Assembly: GCF_000341105.1 (NCBI RefSeq)
Contig: NZ_ANBB01000052.1
Span: 1-64,000, forward strand
Direction of reading: 5' to 3'
Source of the DNA: Nocardiopsis potens DSM 45234
Lineage (GTDB): Bacteria; Actinomycetota; Actinomycetes; Streptosporangiales; Streptosporangiaceae
DNA length: 64,000 bases
Each line of letters starts with the position of its first letter. Positions within the stretch are counted from its first letter, which is position 1. The position numbers and the translations under genes are program-made. Below, in pieces: positions 8,915 through 15,874 of the stretch. The notes beneath the pieces were generated by a model, which saw only the letters and a program-made list of their open reading frames with translations, searched no databases and was not told the DNA's origin.

Positions 8915-9499
8915 ATGAAACCCTTCACCGCGCCGGTGCCGCGCCTGCTCTCCTGGGCCTGGATCGTCCTGGCCGGACTGCTCCTGGTCGACCTCGCGGT
9001 GCGCGGCCGGGACTCCTCCTCGCTGGTCGCCGCGGCGGTCCTGCTGATCACCGTCGGCGGCGTCTACGTGCTCTGGCTGCGCCCCCGGGTGGCGCCCTCG
9101 GAGGAGGGGGTGCGCGTGGTCAACCCGCTCCGCGAGACCTTCGTCCCCTGGTCCGCGTTCACCTGGTCGGACGTGACCGACGTGCTCCGGGTGCACGCGG
9201 GGGACACGGTGGTGCGCTCCTGGGCGCTGCGCGAGACCAAGCGGGCCAAGGTCCGGGAGAACCTGCGCCGGGCCGGCGGGCTGGCCGACGGCGACCCGAT
9301 CGGCGACGGCGACCCGCGCACCATGCGCCCGGTGGAGCTGCACGCGCTCCGCCTGCGCGAGCTGGCCGAGCGGCAGAAGGCCCGCCCGTCGGCGGGGGCC
9401 GGGGAGGCGGCCCCGGTGGGGCCGGTCTGGTCGCCGGACGCGGTGGGCGCGCTGGCCGGCCCGGTGGCGCTGCTCCTGGTGATCCTGGTGCTCTTCTGA
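8915..9499 (+). CDS. PH-domain membrane protein
   Basis: A 194-residue protein with two N-terminal transmembrane helices (about 8-28 and 33-52), a cytoplasmic bacterial PH-like region (LRPRVAPSEEGVRVVNPLRE onward, about 50-100) and a C-terminal transmembrane helix (about 173-193). This architecture is common in actinobacterial PH-domain proteins of unknown role. It lies 17 bp after add and is probably co-transcribed with it. A 13-bp stem hairpin follows at 9568-9604. Confidence 0.65.
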   Translation: MKPFTAPVPRLLSWAWIVLAGLLLVDLAVRGRDSSSLVAAAVLLITVGGVYVLWLRPRVAPSEEGVRVVNPLRETFVPWSAFTWSDVTDVLRVHAGDTVVRSWALRETKRAKVRENLRRAGGLADGDPIGDGDPRTMRPVELHALRLRELAERQKARPSAGAGEAAPVGPVWSPDAVGALAGPVALLLVILVLF

Positions 9500-9518
9500 A
9501 CGGAGGGCCTGGAAAGGG

Positions 9519-9547
9519 TTGACTGCGCGCCGCAGTACTGATTAGGT
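9519..9547 (+). promoter_or_regulatory. Promoter overlapping an iron box
   Basis: TTGACT (9519-9524) and TTAGGT (9542-9547) are separated by 17 bases, a plausible vegetative promoter. The -10 element lies inside the iron box at 9542-9560, the usual arrangement for repression by DtxR/IdeR/DmdR. The promoter points into a 370-bp stretch with no recognisable gene. Confidence 0.55.
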
Positions 9548-9560
9548 AAGGCATGCCTAA
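9542..9560. promoter_or_regulatory. Iron box (DtxR/IdeR/DmdR operator)
   Basis: TTAGGTAAGGCATGCCTAA matches the actinobacterial iron-box consensus TTAGGTTAGGCTAACCTAA at 15 of 19 positions, with both outer half-sites (TTAGGT and CCTAA) intact. Such sites are bound by the Fe(II)-loaded repressor and normally control siderophore and iron-uptake genes. Here it lies between two convergent genes (PH-domain protein and PNP), neither of which it could drive. Confidence 0.75.
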
Positions 9561-9567
9561 GGGGGAC

Positions 9568-9604
9568 GGCGGGTCCGGTGCTCGCGCGGATCACCGGACC
9601 CGCC
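9568..9604. terminator. 13-bp stem hairpin after the iron-box promoter
   Basis: Arms 9568-9580 and 9592-9604 pair perfectly with an 11-base loop; no U-run follows. It may terminate the add/PH-domain transcript, or end or attenuate the RNA starting at the iron-box promoter, about 50 nt in. Confidence 0.5.
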
Positions 9605-9839
9605 CTCCTCCGCGGGCAGTGCGGATCCAACTGAATAGCGGATGCGCGCGGCCGGCCCGGATCGCCACCCGTGCCGGGTCGGGGACACCTGGGATCGGTC
9701 CCCGAGCCCTCGGGCCGCGTGCTCGCGCGGAGGCCTTCTCCGCCGCCCCGGGACGGCCGGTACGGTCATCCCTCGGCCTCGGGATGCTGCTCGCCACGCA
9801 GTGCCGGGCCTCCGGGCCGGCCGGGCCTCCACCGCGCCC

Positions 9840-9906
9840 CTCCGGGAGGAGGGACGCCGCTCTCTCGCGCGGAGGGGAGCGGCGGCCCTCCTCCCGGAGG
9901 CTTTTC
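9840..9906. terminator. Two-tier hairpin between convergent genes with plus-strand U-rich tail
   Basis: Outer arms 9840-9853 and 9886-9899 are a perfect 14-bp stem, and an inner GCCGCTC/GAGCGGC stem lies within. CTTTTCTG follows on the plus strand. It is well placed to terminate PNP on the minus strand and any plus-strand RNA from the iron-box promoter. Confidence 0.65.
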
Positions 9907-9931
9907 TGCCTCTTATACGTTGCGCTGGGGG

Positions 9932-10762
9932 TCAGGAGCGCATCAGCAGCTCGTGCAGCAGGGGCGCGGTCCGGTCCGCGGAGTGCCGCGCGGCCTCGGC
10001 CGCCCGGCCCGGGTCGAACGGCTCCACCACCGAGGCGACCGCGTCGTTGCTCACCGCCGCCAGCGCCAGCACCTCGGCGCCCATCTCCACCGCGGCGATG
10101 GTCTCCAGCGCCAGCGAGTGGCCCACCAGGTCGGCGCCGGAGGCGCGGATCATGGCCAGCTCCGCCGGGGTGGCCAGCTGCGGCCCGGCGATCTCGGCGT
10201 AGACCCCCTCGGCCAGCGACGGGTCCACCTCCCGGGCCAGGCCGCGCAGCCGCGCCGAGTAGGCCCGGGTGAGGTCGACGAAGTCCGGCCCGACCAGGGG
10301 CGAGGAGCCGGTCAGGTTGACGTGGTCGCGGACCAGGATGGGCTGGCCCACCGCGAAGTCGGTGCGCAGCGACCCGGCCGAGCCGGTGAGCACGACGGTG
10401 CGCGCGCCGGCCGCGATCGCGGTGCGCACCGCGTGCACGGCGAGCAGCGGGTCGCGGGTCTCGAACAGGTGCACCCGCCCGCCGAACAGGGCGACCCGCT
10501 TGGACCCCACCCACACGCTGCGCACCAGGGAGGAGTGCTCCGGGGCGCTCGGCGCGGTGAAGCCCGGCAGCTCGCCGGCGTCGACCTCGGTGTCGGCCGT
10601 GCCCAGCCGGTCGGCCAGGACGCCCCAGCCGGACCCGAGCACGACCGCGGCGTCGAAGGAGTCCGCGCCGGTGCGCGCGGTCAGCTCCTCGGCGGCCGCC
10701 GAAGCCCGCTCCTTGGCGGCGGCGGTGGTGGCCATGGGGCGATCGTGCGTGGATTCGCTCAC
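9932..10762 (-). CDS. Purine-nucleoside phosphorylase
   Basis: A 276-residue trimeric-type (PNP/MTAP) purine nucleoside phosphorylase, splitting inosine and guanosine with phosphate. Visible motifs are VLGSGWGVLADRL near the N-terminus (phosphate loop), GGRVHLFET (active-site His), VVLTGSAGSL and GPQLATPAELAMIRASGADLVG for purine binding. The last has A-E-L where the family usually has YET, as often in actinobacterial forms. GTG at 10762 is preceded by TAACCT eight bases upstream, consistent with a leaderless transcript; ATG at 10735 is the alternative, giving 267 residues. It faces the adenosine deaminase unit and is divergent from the LpdA gene. Confidence 0.85.
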   Translation of the reverse strand: MSESTHDRPMATTAAAKERASAAAEELTARTGADSFDAAVVLGSGWGVLADRLGTADTEVDAGELPGFTAPSAPEHSSLVRSVWVGSKRVALFGGRVHLFETRDPLLAVHAVRTAIAAGARTVVLTGSAGSLRTDFAVGQPILVRDHVNLTGSSPLVGPDFVDLTRAYSARLRGLAREVDPSLAEGVYAEIAGPQLATPAELAMIRASGADLVGHSLALETIAAVEMGAEVLALAAVSNDAVASVVEPFDPGRAAEAARHSADRTAPLLHELLMRS

Positions 10763-10983
10763 ATCTCGGGAGGTTACCCGTGGGTGGCCGTTCGGTCGCC
10801 CAGCGCAACGCCGGGGTGTGTATTCCGGATGCCGGAGCCGCCTCCGGGCGCCCTTCCGGCGGCCGGGCACCGGAGGAACCGGAGCGGTCGGTGTGAAACC
10901 CCACCTCAGCATGGCCGACAATGGGAGGGCGACACAGGATGGCCAAGATCCGTGCGGCGCCTCGGTAAGGGAGTGGAAGAGAC

Positions 10984-12360
10984 GTGACGAAGGTCGTGAT
11001 CATCGGAGGCGGTCCCGGGGGGTACGAGGCGGCACTGGTCGCCGCGCAGCTCGGCGCGGAGGTCACCGTCGTGGAGCGGGACGGCGTCGGCGGTGCCTGC
11101 GTGCTGACCGACTGCGTGCCCTCGAAGACGATGATCGCGACGTCGGTCCGGGCGAACTACGTGCGCGACGCCGGCCGGCTCGGGCTGACGGTCAACTCCG
11201 AGGACGACTGCAGCGTCGGCGTGGACATGAAGGCCGTCAACGAGCGGGTCAAGCGGCTGGCCCGGGCGCAGTCCGAGGACACCGCCGCCCGCCTGGTCAA
11301 GGAGGGCGTGGAGATCGTCCAGGGCGAGGCCCGCCTGGTCGACCCGCGGATCGTCGCCGTCGGCGACCGGAGGATCCACGCCGACGTGGTGCTGGTCGCC
11401 ACCGGCGCCCACCCGCGCGAGCTGCCCTCGGCCCGCCCGGACGGGGAGCGCATCCTGACCTGGCGCGAGCTGTACGACCTGGACGAGCGCCCGGAGGAGC
11501 TGATCGTGGTCGGCTCCGGCGTCACCGGCGCCGAGTTCGCCAACGCCTACCAGGGGCTGGGCTCGCAGGTCACCCTGGTCTCCTCGCGCGACCGGGTGAT
11601 GCCCACCCAGGACGCCGACGCCGCCGAGGTGCTGGAGGACGTGTTCCGCCGCCGCGGCATGCGGGTGCTCGGCAACACCCGCGCCGAGTCGGTGGTCAAC
11701 ACCGGCGACGGGGTGCGGGTCACCCTCTCCGACGGGCGCACGGTGGACGGCACGCACTGCCTGATGACCGTCGGGATGATCCCCAACACCGACAACCTCG
11801 GCCTGGAGGAGATCGGGGTCCGGCTGGACAAGGGCGGCTTCGTCCAGGTCGACCGGGTCTCCCGCACCTCCACTCCGGGCGTGTACGCCGCGGGCGACTG
11901 CACCGGGGTGAACATGCTGGCCTCGGTCGCCGCGATGCAGGGCCGGATCGCGATGTGGCACGCGCTGGGCGAGGCGGTCGCCCCGCTGAAGCTGTCCACC
12001 GTCGCCGCGACCGTGTTCACCAACCCCGAGCTGGCCTCGGTCGGCGCCACCGAGGAGGACGTGCGCAGCGGCAAGGTGGACGCGCGCATCGTCAACCTCC
12101 CGCTGGACACCAACCCGCGGGCCAAGATGAACAACAGCAAGGACGGCTTCGTCAAGCTGATCTGCCGGCAGCACACCGGGATCGTGCTGGGCGGCGTCAT
12201 CGTCGGCCCGCGCGCCAGCGAGCTCATCCTGGGCGTCTCCATCGCGGTGCAGCAGCGGCTCACCGTCGACGAGATCGCGCACACCTTCGCGGTCTACCCG
12301 TCGCTGTCCGGCAGCGTCACCGAGGCGGCCCGGTCGCTGATGCAGGCCTCCCCGGAGTAG
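10984..12360 (+). CDS. lpdA: LpdA-type NAD(P)H-quinone dehydrogenase (flavoprotein disulfide reductase family)
   Basis: A 458-residue FAD flavoprotein. FAD-binding GGGPGG lies at 8-13, the redox pair C39-x4-C44 in GVGGACVLTDCVPSKT, NAD(P)-binding VVGSGVTGAEFA near 178-189, and a second FAD motif ending YAAGDC near 304. The catalytic His-x4-Glu of dihydrolipoamide dehydrogenases (HPTLSE) is replaced by YPSLSG near the C-terminus. This marks the LpdA group, which reduces quinones with NAD(P)H rather than lipoamide. The start follows GGAGTGGAAGAGAC. A strong hairpin follows the stop. Confidence 0.85.
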   Translation: MTKVVIIGGGPGGYEAALVAAQLGAEVTVVERDGVGGACVLTDCVPSKTMIATSVRANYVRDAGRLGLTVNSEDDCSVGVDMKAVNERVKRLARAQSEDTAARLVKEGVEIVQGEARLVDPRIVAVGDRRIHADVVLVATGAHPRELPSARPDGERILTWRELYDLDERPEELIVVGSGVTGAEFANAYQGLGSQVTLVSSRDRVMPTQDADAAEVLEDVFRRRGMRVLGNTRAESVVNTGDGVRVTLSDGRTVDGTHCLMTVGMIPNTDNLGLEEIGVRLDKGGFVQVDRVSRTSTPGVYAAGDCTGVNMLASVAAMQGRIAMWHALGEAVAPLKLSTVAATVFTNPELASVGATEEDVRSGKVDARIVNLPLDTNPRAKMNNSKDGFVKLICRQHTGIVLGGVIVGPRASELILGVSIAVQQRLTVDEIAHTFAVYPSLSGSVTEAARSLMQASPE

Positions 12361-12378
12361 CCCCCCCGCAGACGGGAG

Positions 12379-12412
12379 AAGGGCCCCGGCCGGGTCTCGG
12401 CCGGGGCCCTTT
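12379..12412. terminator. Bidirectional terminator between convergent genes
   Basis: AAGGGCCCCGGCCG pairs with CGGCCGGGGCCCTT around a short loop, with T residues following. It separates lpdA (plus, ends 12360) from the membrane protein gene (minus, ends 12456). Confidence 0.75.
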
Positions 12413-12455
12413 CCGCTGCGCTCGGGAGGCACCGCCCGGGAGGCGGCGCGGCGGG

Positions 12456-13730
12456 TCAGAAGTCGAAGCCGCCGAAGTCCATGTCGCCGCCGAAGTCGCC
12501 GAAGTCGTCGCCTCCGCCGACGTCGCCCATGTCCCCGCCCATGTCGCCGGCGCCCATCATGCCCGCGCCCATCATCGACCCCATCATGGAGCCCATCATC
12601 ATGCCGGAGAACATGCCCATCATCATGCTCATCCCGAAGTAGCCGCCGGCGTAGGGCGCGTAGGCCGGGCCCGCGTCGTAGTACGGGCGGCGCTCGCCGT
12701 CCACCTCGACCAGGCGGACGTCGGGGTCGCGGCCGGACAGCACGGCGCGGGTGCAGTCCTGGCAGGCCGGCACGGCGCGCGGGGCGCCGCTCGGCGGGGC
12801 CCACTGCACGTCCTGCGTGGACGGGCCGTGCTGCGGGTTGAAGAAGCAGGGCTTGCGCCGGTCGGGGAGCGGGTCCCCGCTGAGCCGGGCGCGGGTGGCC
12901 GTCATGTAGTAGCGGCCGTCCTCCAGCGCGGTGGTGACCTGCTGGATGTCCTGCGGCTCCCGGATGCCGTCCAAGGTGGCCTTGGCCCGGTCGTAGGAGT
13001 CCATGGCGTGGCTGTAGTCGGTGCGGGTGGCGTCGTCGACGGCGTGCAGGTCGATCTCCAGCCGGGCGATGTCCTCGCCGAGCCGGACCACGTCCTCCTG
13101 GGCCATCTGCTTGATCTCGGCGAGCTGCTTGGCCTTCTCGGCCTCGCGCTTCTTGCGCGCGTTGACCAGGTAGAAGCCGCCGCCCACCACGACCAGGCCG
13201 AGGATGGCGAGCAGGGCGATGCCGAACACGCCGGAGGCGGCGTCGGCGCTCTCCTGGTCGGCCACGGCCTCGGGGACCGCGGCCAGCGCGTCGGCCTCGG
13301 TGGTCGGGTTCGCCGCCGCGACGTTCTGCTCGATCTGGGCGAGCTCGGAGTCCTCCAGGTTGGGCGAGTCGACGAAGAAGTTGTTGGCGTCGGAGCCCAT
13401 GAACCCGGCGTAGACGCCGTCGCCCACGTCGTCCATCACGCCGTCCATGTAGGCGTCCAGCTCCATCTTGGAGCCGAAGCTCTCCTGGGGCAGCATGATC
13501 AGGTAGACCGGGCTGTCCGACTCGGTCTCCTGGGCGGCCTCGCCGAGCCGGTCCCGGACGGCGCCGGGGACCGCCTCCTCGGTGATCCCGTCGTGCACGT
13601 AGATGTGGTCGCTCTTCAGGTCGCCAACGGCGTCCTGCGGGGCGGGGGCGGTGTCGGCGGCCGCCGGGGCGGCCGCGAAAGCGGTGAGGCCCGCGGTCAG
13701 CAGGGCCGGTACTACCAATCGGCGCAACAT
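12456..13730 (-). CDS. Exported membrane protein with coiled coil and Met/Gly-rich tail
   Basis: A 424-residue protein with a signal peptide (1-25) and an extracytoplasmic region (about 30-160) that loosely resembles TPM-type domains (HIYVHDG..., VYLIMLPQESFG). One transmembrane helix follows (about 167-188), then a charged coiled coil (about 190-275) and a Cys-bearing segment (PCFFNPQHGP, then CQDC). The C-terminal 60 residues start with a Met-rich stretch (MSMMMGMFSGMMMG and repeats) and end in Gly/Asp/Phe repeats. Function is unknown. Similar glycine-rich tails occur on actinobacterial TPM proteins, but the density of Met is unusual. Confidence 0.7.
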   Translation of the reverse strand: MLRRLVVPALLTAGLTAFAAAPAAADTAPAPQDAVGDLKSDHIYVHDGITEEAVPGAVRDRLGEAAQETESDSPVYLIMLPQESFGSKMELDAYMDGVMDDVGDGVYAGFMGSDANNFFVDSPNLEDSELAQIEQNVAAANPTTEADALAAVPEAVADQESADAASGVFGIALLAILGLVVVGGGFYLVNARKKREAEKAKQLAEIKQMAQEDVVRLGEDIARLEIDLHAVDDATRTDYSHAMDSYDRAKATLDGIREPQDIQQVTTALEDGRYYMTATRARLSGDPLPDRRKPCFFNPQHGPSTQDVQWAPPSGAPRAVPACQDCTRAVLSGRDPDVRLVEVDGERRPYYDAGPAYAPYAGGYFGMSMMMGMFSGMMMGSMMGSMMGAGMMGAGDMGGDMGDVGGGDDFGDFGGDMDFGGFDF

Positions 13731-13796
13731 GTCGTTCCTCTCGCCTCCCTCACTCGATAAGGACGAACGGCGGCCGCCCCGGGTTCCCGAACGGCC

Positions 13797-13830
13797 GCGG
13801 GCGGCCCGCCGGAACCGGCGGGCCGCCCGC
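13797..13830. terminator. 16-bp stem terminator of the symporter gene
   Basis: Arms 13797-13812 and 13815-13830 are perfectly complementary with an AA loop. It lies just past the symporter stop (13851, minus strand) and ahead of the next minus-strand gene. Confidence 0.7.
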
Positions 13831-13850
13831 TGACGGGGAGCGCGAGGACC

Positions 13851-15284
13851 TCAGGACGCGGTCGTCCCGGCGGTCTCCCTGCGCTCGGATCCCTCTCCCT
13901 CTTCGGTCTCCCCGGCCTTCTCGGCCTCCTGCGCGGCGGCCTCCTGCTCCGCCCGGGAGGAGAAGCCCTCGTCGACGAAGCCGTCCAGGCCGCGCGGGGC
14001 GTTGTACCGCTCCACGTCGAGGATCCGCTCCCGCTTGGCGACGATCGCCGGGACCAGCGCCTGGCCGGCCACGTTGGTGGCGGTGCGGCCCATGTCCAGG
14101 ATCGGGTCGACGGCCAGCAGCAGGCCGACGCCCTCCAGCGGCAGGCCCACGGTGGACAGGGTCAGGGTGAGCATCACGGTGGCGCCGGTGGTGCCCGCGG
14201 TGGCCGCGGAGCCGATCACCGAGACGAACGCGATCAGCAGGTAGTCGGTGAAGCCCAGGCCCACCCCGAAGAACTGGGCGACGAAGATCGCCGAGACCGC
14301 CGGGTAGATCGCGGCGCAGCCGTCCATCTTGGTGGTGGCGCCGAACGGGACGGCGAACGAGGCGTAGTGCCGGGGGACGCCGAAGTTGGTCTCGGCGACC
14401 CGCTGGGTGACCGGCATGGTGCCCATCGAGGAGCGGGAGACGAAGCCGAGCTGGACCGCCGGCCACACGCCGCTGAAGAACTTGACGATGGAGAGCCCGT
14501 GCACCCGGGCCAGCACCGGGTAGACGACGAACAGCACCAGGGCCAGGCCGAGGTAGATCACCGCGGCGTACTTGCCCAGGGCGCCGATGGTGCCCCAGCC
14601 GTAGCTGTAGACGGCGTTGCCGAGCAGGCCGATGGTGCCCAGCGGGGCCAGGCGGATGATCCACCACAGCACCTTCAGCACGATCTGCAGCGCCGACTCG
14701 GTGAAGGCCAGGAACGGCTCGGCGGCCTTGCCGACCTTGACCGCGGCCACGCCCACCGCGATGGCGATGACGATCAGCTGCAGCGCGTTGAAGTCCAGCG
14801 AGGTGGCCAGTGCGCCGGCCTCGTCCTGGCTGGTGGAGGCGCCCAGGCCGAGGAAGTTGACCGGGACGATGCTCTCGATGAAGGCGATCCAGGAGCCCTG
14901 CGAGGAGGGGTCGGCGGCGGTGCCCGGGTCGACCCCGCTGTTCAGGCCGGGGCGGAAGCCGGTGCCCAGGCCGATGCCGATGAGCACCGCGATCAGCGCG
15001 GTGATCGCGAACCAGAGCAGCGTCTGCCCGGCCAGCCGGGCGGCGTTGGAGACGTTGCGCAGACTCGCGATCGAGGAGATGACCGCCAGCAGGATCAGCG
15101 GCGGGACGATCGTCTTCAGCAGGGTGACGAAGGTGGAGCCGACGGTGTCGAGGGTGACCGCCAGCCAGTTGGGGGAGTCCGGGTCGCCGCCCAGCCGGAG
15201 GGCCACGAATCCGAGGCCGATACCGATGAACAGCGCCGCGATCACTTGCACGGCGAAGGGGATGCGTCTCAACGCGGAAAGCAC
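13851..15284 (-). CDS. Dicarboxylate/amino acid:cation symporter (DAACS family), predicted cystine uptake
   Basis: A 477-residue polytopic carrier of the DAACS (SLC1-like) family, which imports acidic amino acids, dicarboxylates or cystine with Na+ or H+. Hairpin-1 motif RSSMGTMPVT, TM7 motif TTKMDGCAAIYPAV (NMDGT region) and TM8 motif DMGRTATNVAGQ are all visible. The last 55 residues are a charged Glu-rich tail. GTG at 15284 follows CAGGAG. A Cys-containing attenuation peptide lies upstream (15419-15493), so I predict a sulfur-compound substrate such as cystine. That is inference from regulation, not from binding-site residues. Confidence 0.85.
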   Translation of the reverse strand: MLSALRRIPFAVQVIAALFIGIGLGFVALRLGGDPDSPNWLAVTLDTVGSTFVTLLKTIVPPLILLAVISSIASLRNVSNAARLAGQTLLWFAITALIAVLIGIGLGTGFRPGLNSGVDPGTAADPSSQGSWIAFIESIVPVNFLGLGASTSQDEAGALATSLDFNALQLIVIAIAVGVAAVKVGKAAEPFLAFTESALQIVLKVLWWIIRLAPLGTIGLLGNAVYSYGWGTIGALGKYAAVIYLGLALVLFVVYPVLARVHGLSIVKFFSGVWPAVQLGFVSRSSMGTMPVTQRVAETNFGVPRHYASFAVPFGATTKMDGCAAIYPAVSAIFVAQFFGVGLGFTDYLLIAFVSVIGSAATAGTTGATVMLTLTLSTVGLPLEGVGLLLAVDPILDMGRTATNVAGQALVPAIVAKRERILDVERYNAPRGLDGFVDEGFSSRAEQEAAAQEAEKAGETEEGEGSERRETAGTTAS

Positions 15285-15309
15285 GGGGCGTCTCCTGGGT
15301 CAGGGCAGC

Positions 15310-15339
15310 GCCGAACGACGGGGATGTGTCGGGTTCGGC
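15310..15339. promoter_or_regulatory. Hairpin between leader peptide and symporter start
   Basis: GCCGAAC at 15310-15316 pairs with GTTCGGC at 15333-15339 (7-bp perfect stem) in the untranslated stretch between the leader-peptide stop and the symporter GTG. It could be one alternative structure in attenuation or RBS control. No U-run follows it. Confidence 0.4.
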
Positions 15340-15418
15340 GGTGGACGAAGCGGATAGGCGCGCGCGGGCGCGGCGGCGGGGGATCGTCGATCGGAGAAGG
15401 ATCGGAAGGAGAAGGCGT

Positions 15419-15493
15419 CTAACGACACGCCTGGCTGGCGACGCGGCACAGGTCGACGTGCCGTCGCTCGGTCAAGCCCCACAGGTTCGTCAC
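15419..15493 (-). CDS. Cys-containing attenuation leader peptide
   Basis: A 24-codon frame starting at GTG (15493) and ending RRHVDLCRVASQACR-stop. The RRHVDL...CR ending is the hallmark of short actinobacterial leader peptides found upstream of sulfur-assimilation and transport genes, where ribosome stalling at Cys codons controls the downstream gene. Two Cys codons lie near the end. It is preceded by TTGACA-16-TAATCC (15547 to 15520, minus strand) and followed after 134 bases by the symporter. Confidence 0.65.
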   Translation of the reverse strand: MTNLWGLTERRHVDLCRVASQACR

Positions 15494-15519
15494 GATTAGG
15501 AACAATATCCACGGTCGCC

Positions 15520-15547
15520 GGATTATTCCCCCGCCCCGAGGTGTCAA
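15520..15547 (-). promoter_or_regulatory. Promoter of leader peptide and symporter
   Basis: On the minus strand TTGACA (15547-15542) and TAATCC (15525-15520) are 16 bases apart, placing the start of transcription near 15513, about 20 bases before the leader-peptide GTG. The perfect -35 hexamer is conspicuous in this G+C-rich DNA. Confidence 0.5.
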
Positions 15548-15811
15548 TCCGGTCACGCCCTCCGGATCCCCGGCGCGCCCGCTTCCCCTCCGGGCCCGGC
15601 ATCCCCTGCGGCGCAAGGGGACCCGGCCCCGGCGGCCCCGTGCGGTGTCCGCCGGGCCGGACCGCCGCAGAGCGGGCCGCCCGCCGAGGGGCCTTCCGCC
15701 GCCCCCGGGGGGAGGAGGGGGCCTCTCGGGCACGGCGGTGCGCCGGACGGCGTACTCCGGCCGGTGCCGGGCCCTGAGCGGCCCCGGTGGGCGGGAGGGG
15801 GCCGGGACGGC

Positions 15812-15856
15812 GCGAGGGGCGGGACGGGGCGCCGAGCGCCCCGTCCCGCCCCTCGC
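15812..15856. terminator. 20-bp stem terminator of the carboxylase operon
   Basis: Arms 15812-15831 and 15837-15856 are perfectly complementary with a 5-base loop, just past the accA stop (15875, minus strand). The region from here to the symporter promoter shows no gene. Confidence 0.75.
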
Positions 15857-15874
15857 GGTGGCGTGGGATGCGGG

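Noticed and set aside
9553-10272. Long plus-strand frame starting inside the iron box
   Set aside because: It runs antisense into the PNP gene, is Arg/Pro/Gly-rich low-complexity sequence and shows no domain.
15541-15811. Additional gene between the symporter promoter and the carboxylase terminator
   Set aside because: Frames here are short, Arg/Pro/Gly-rich and lack a Shine-Dalgarno or any domain.
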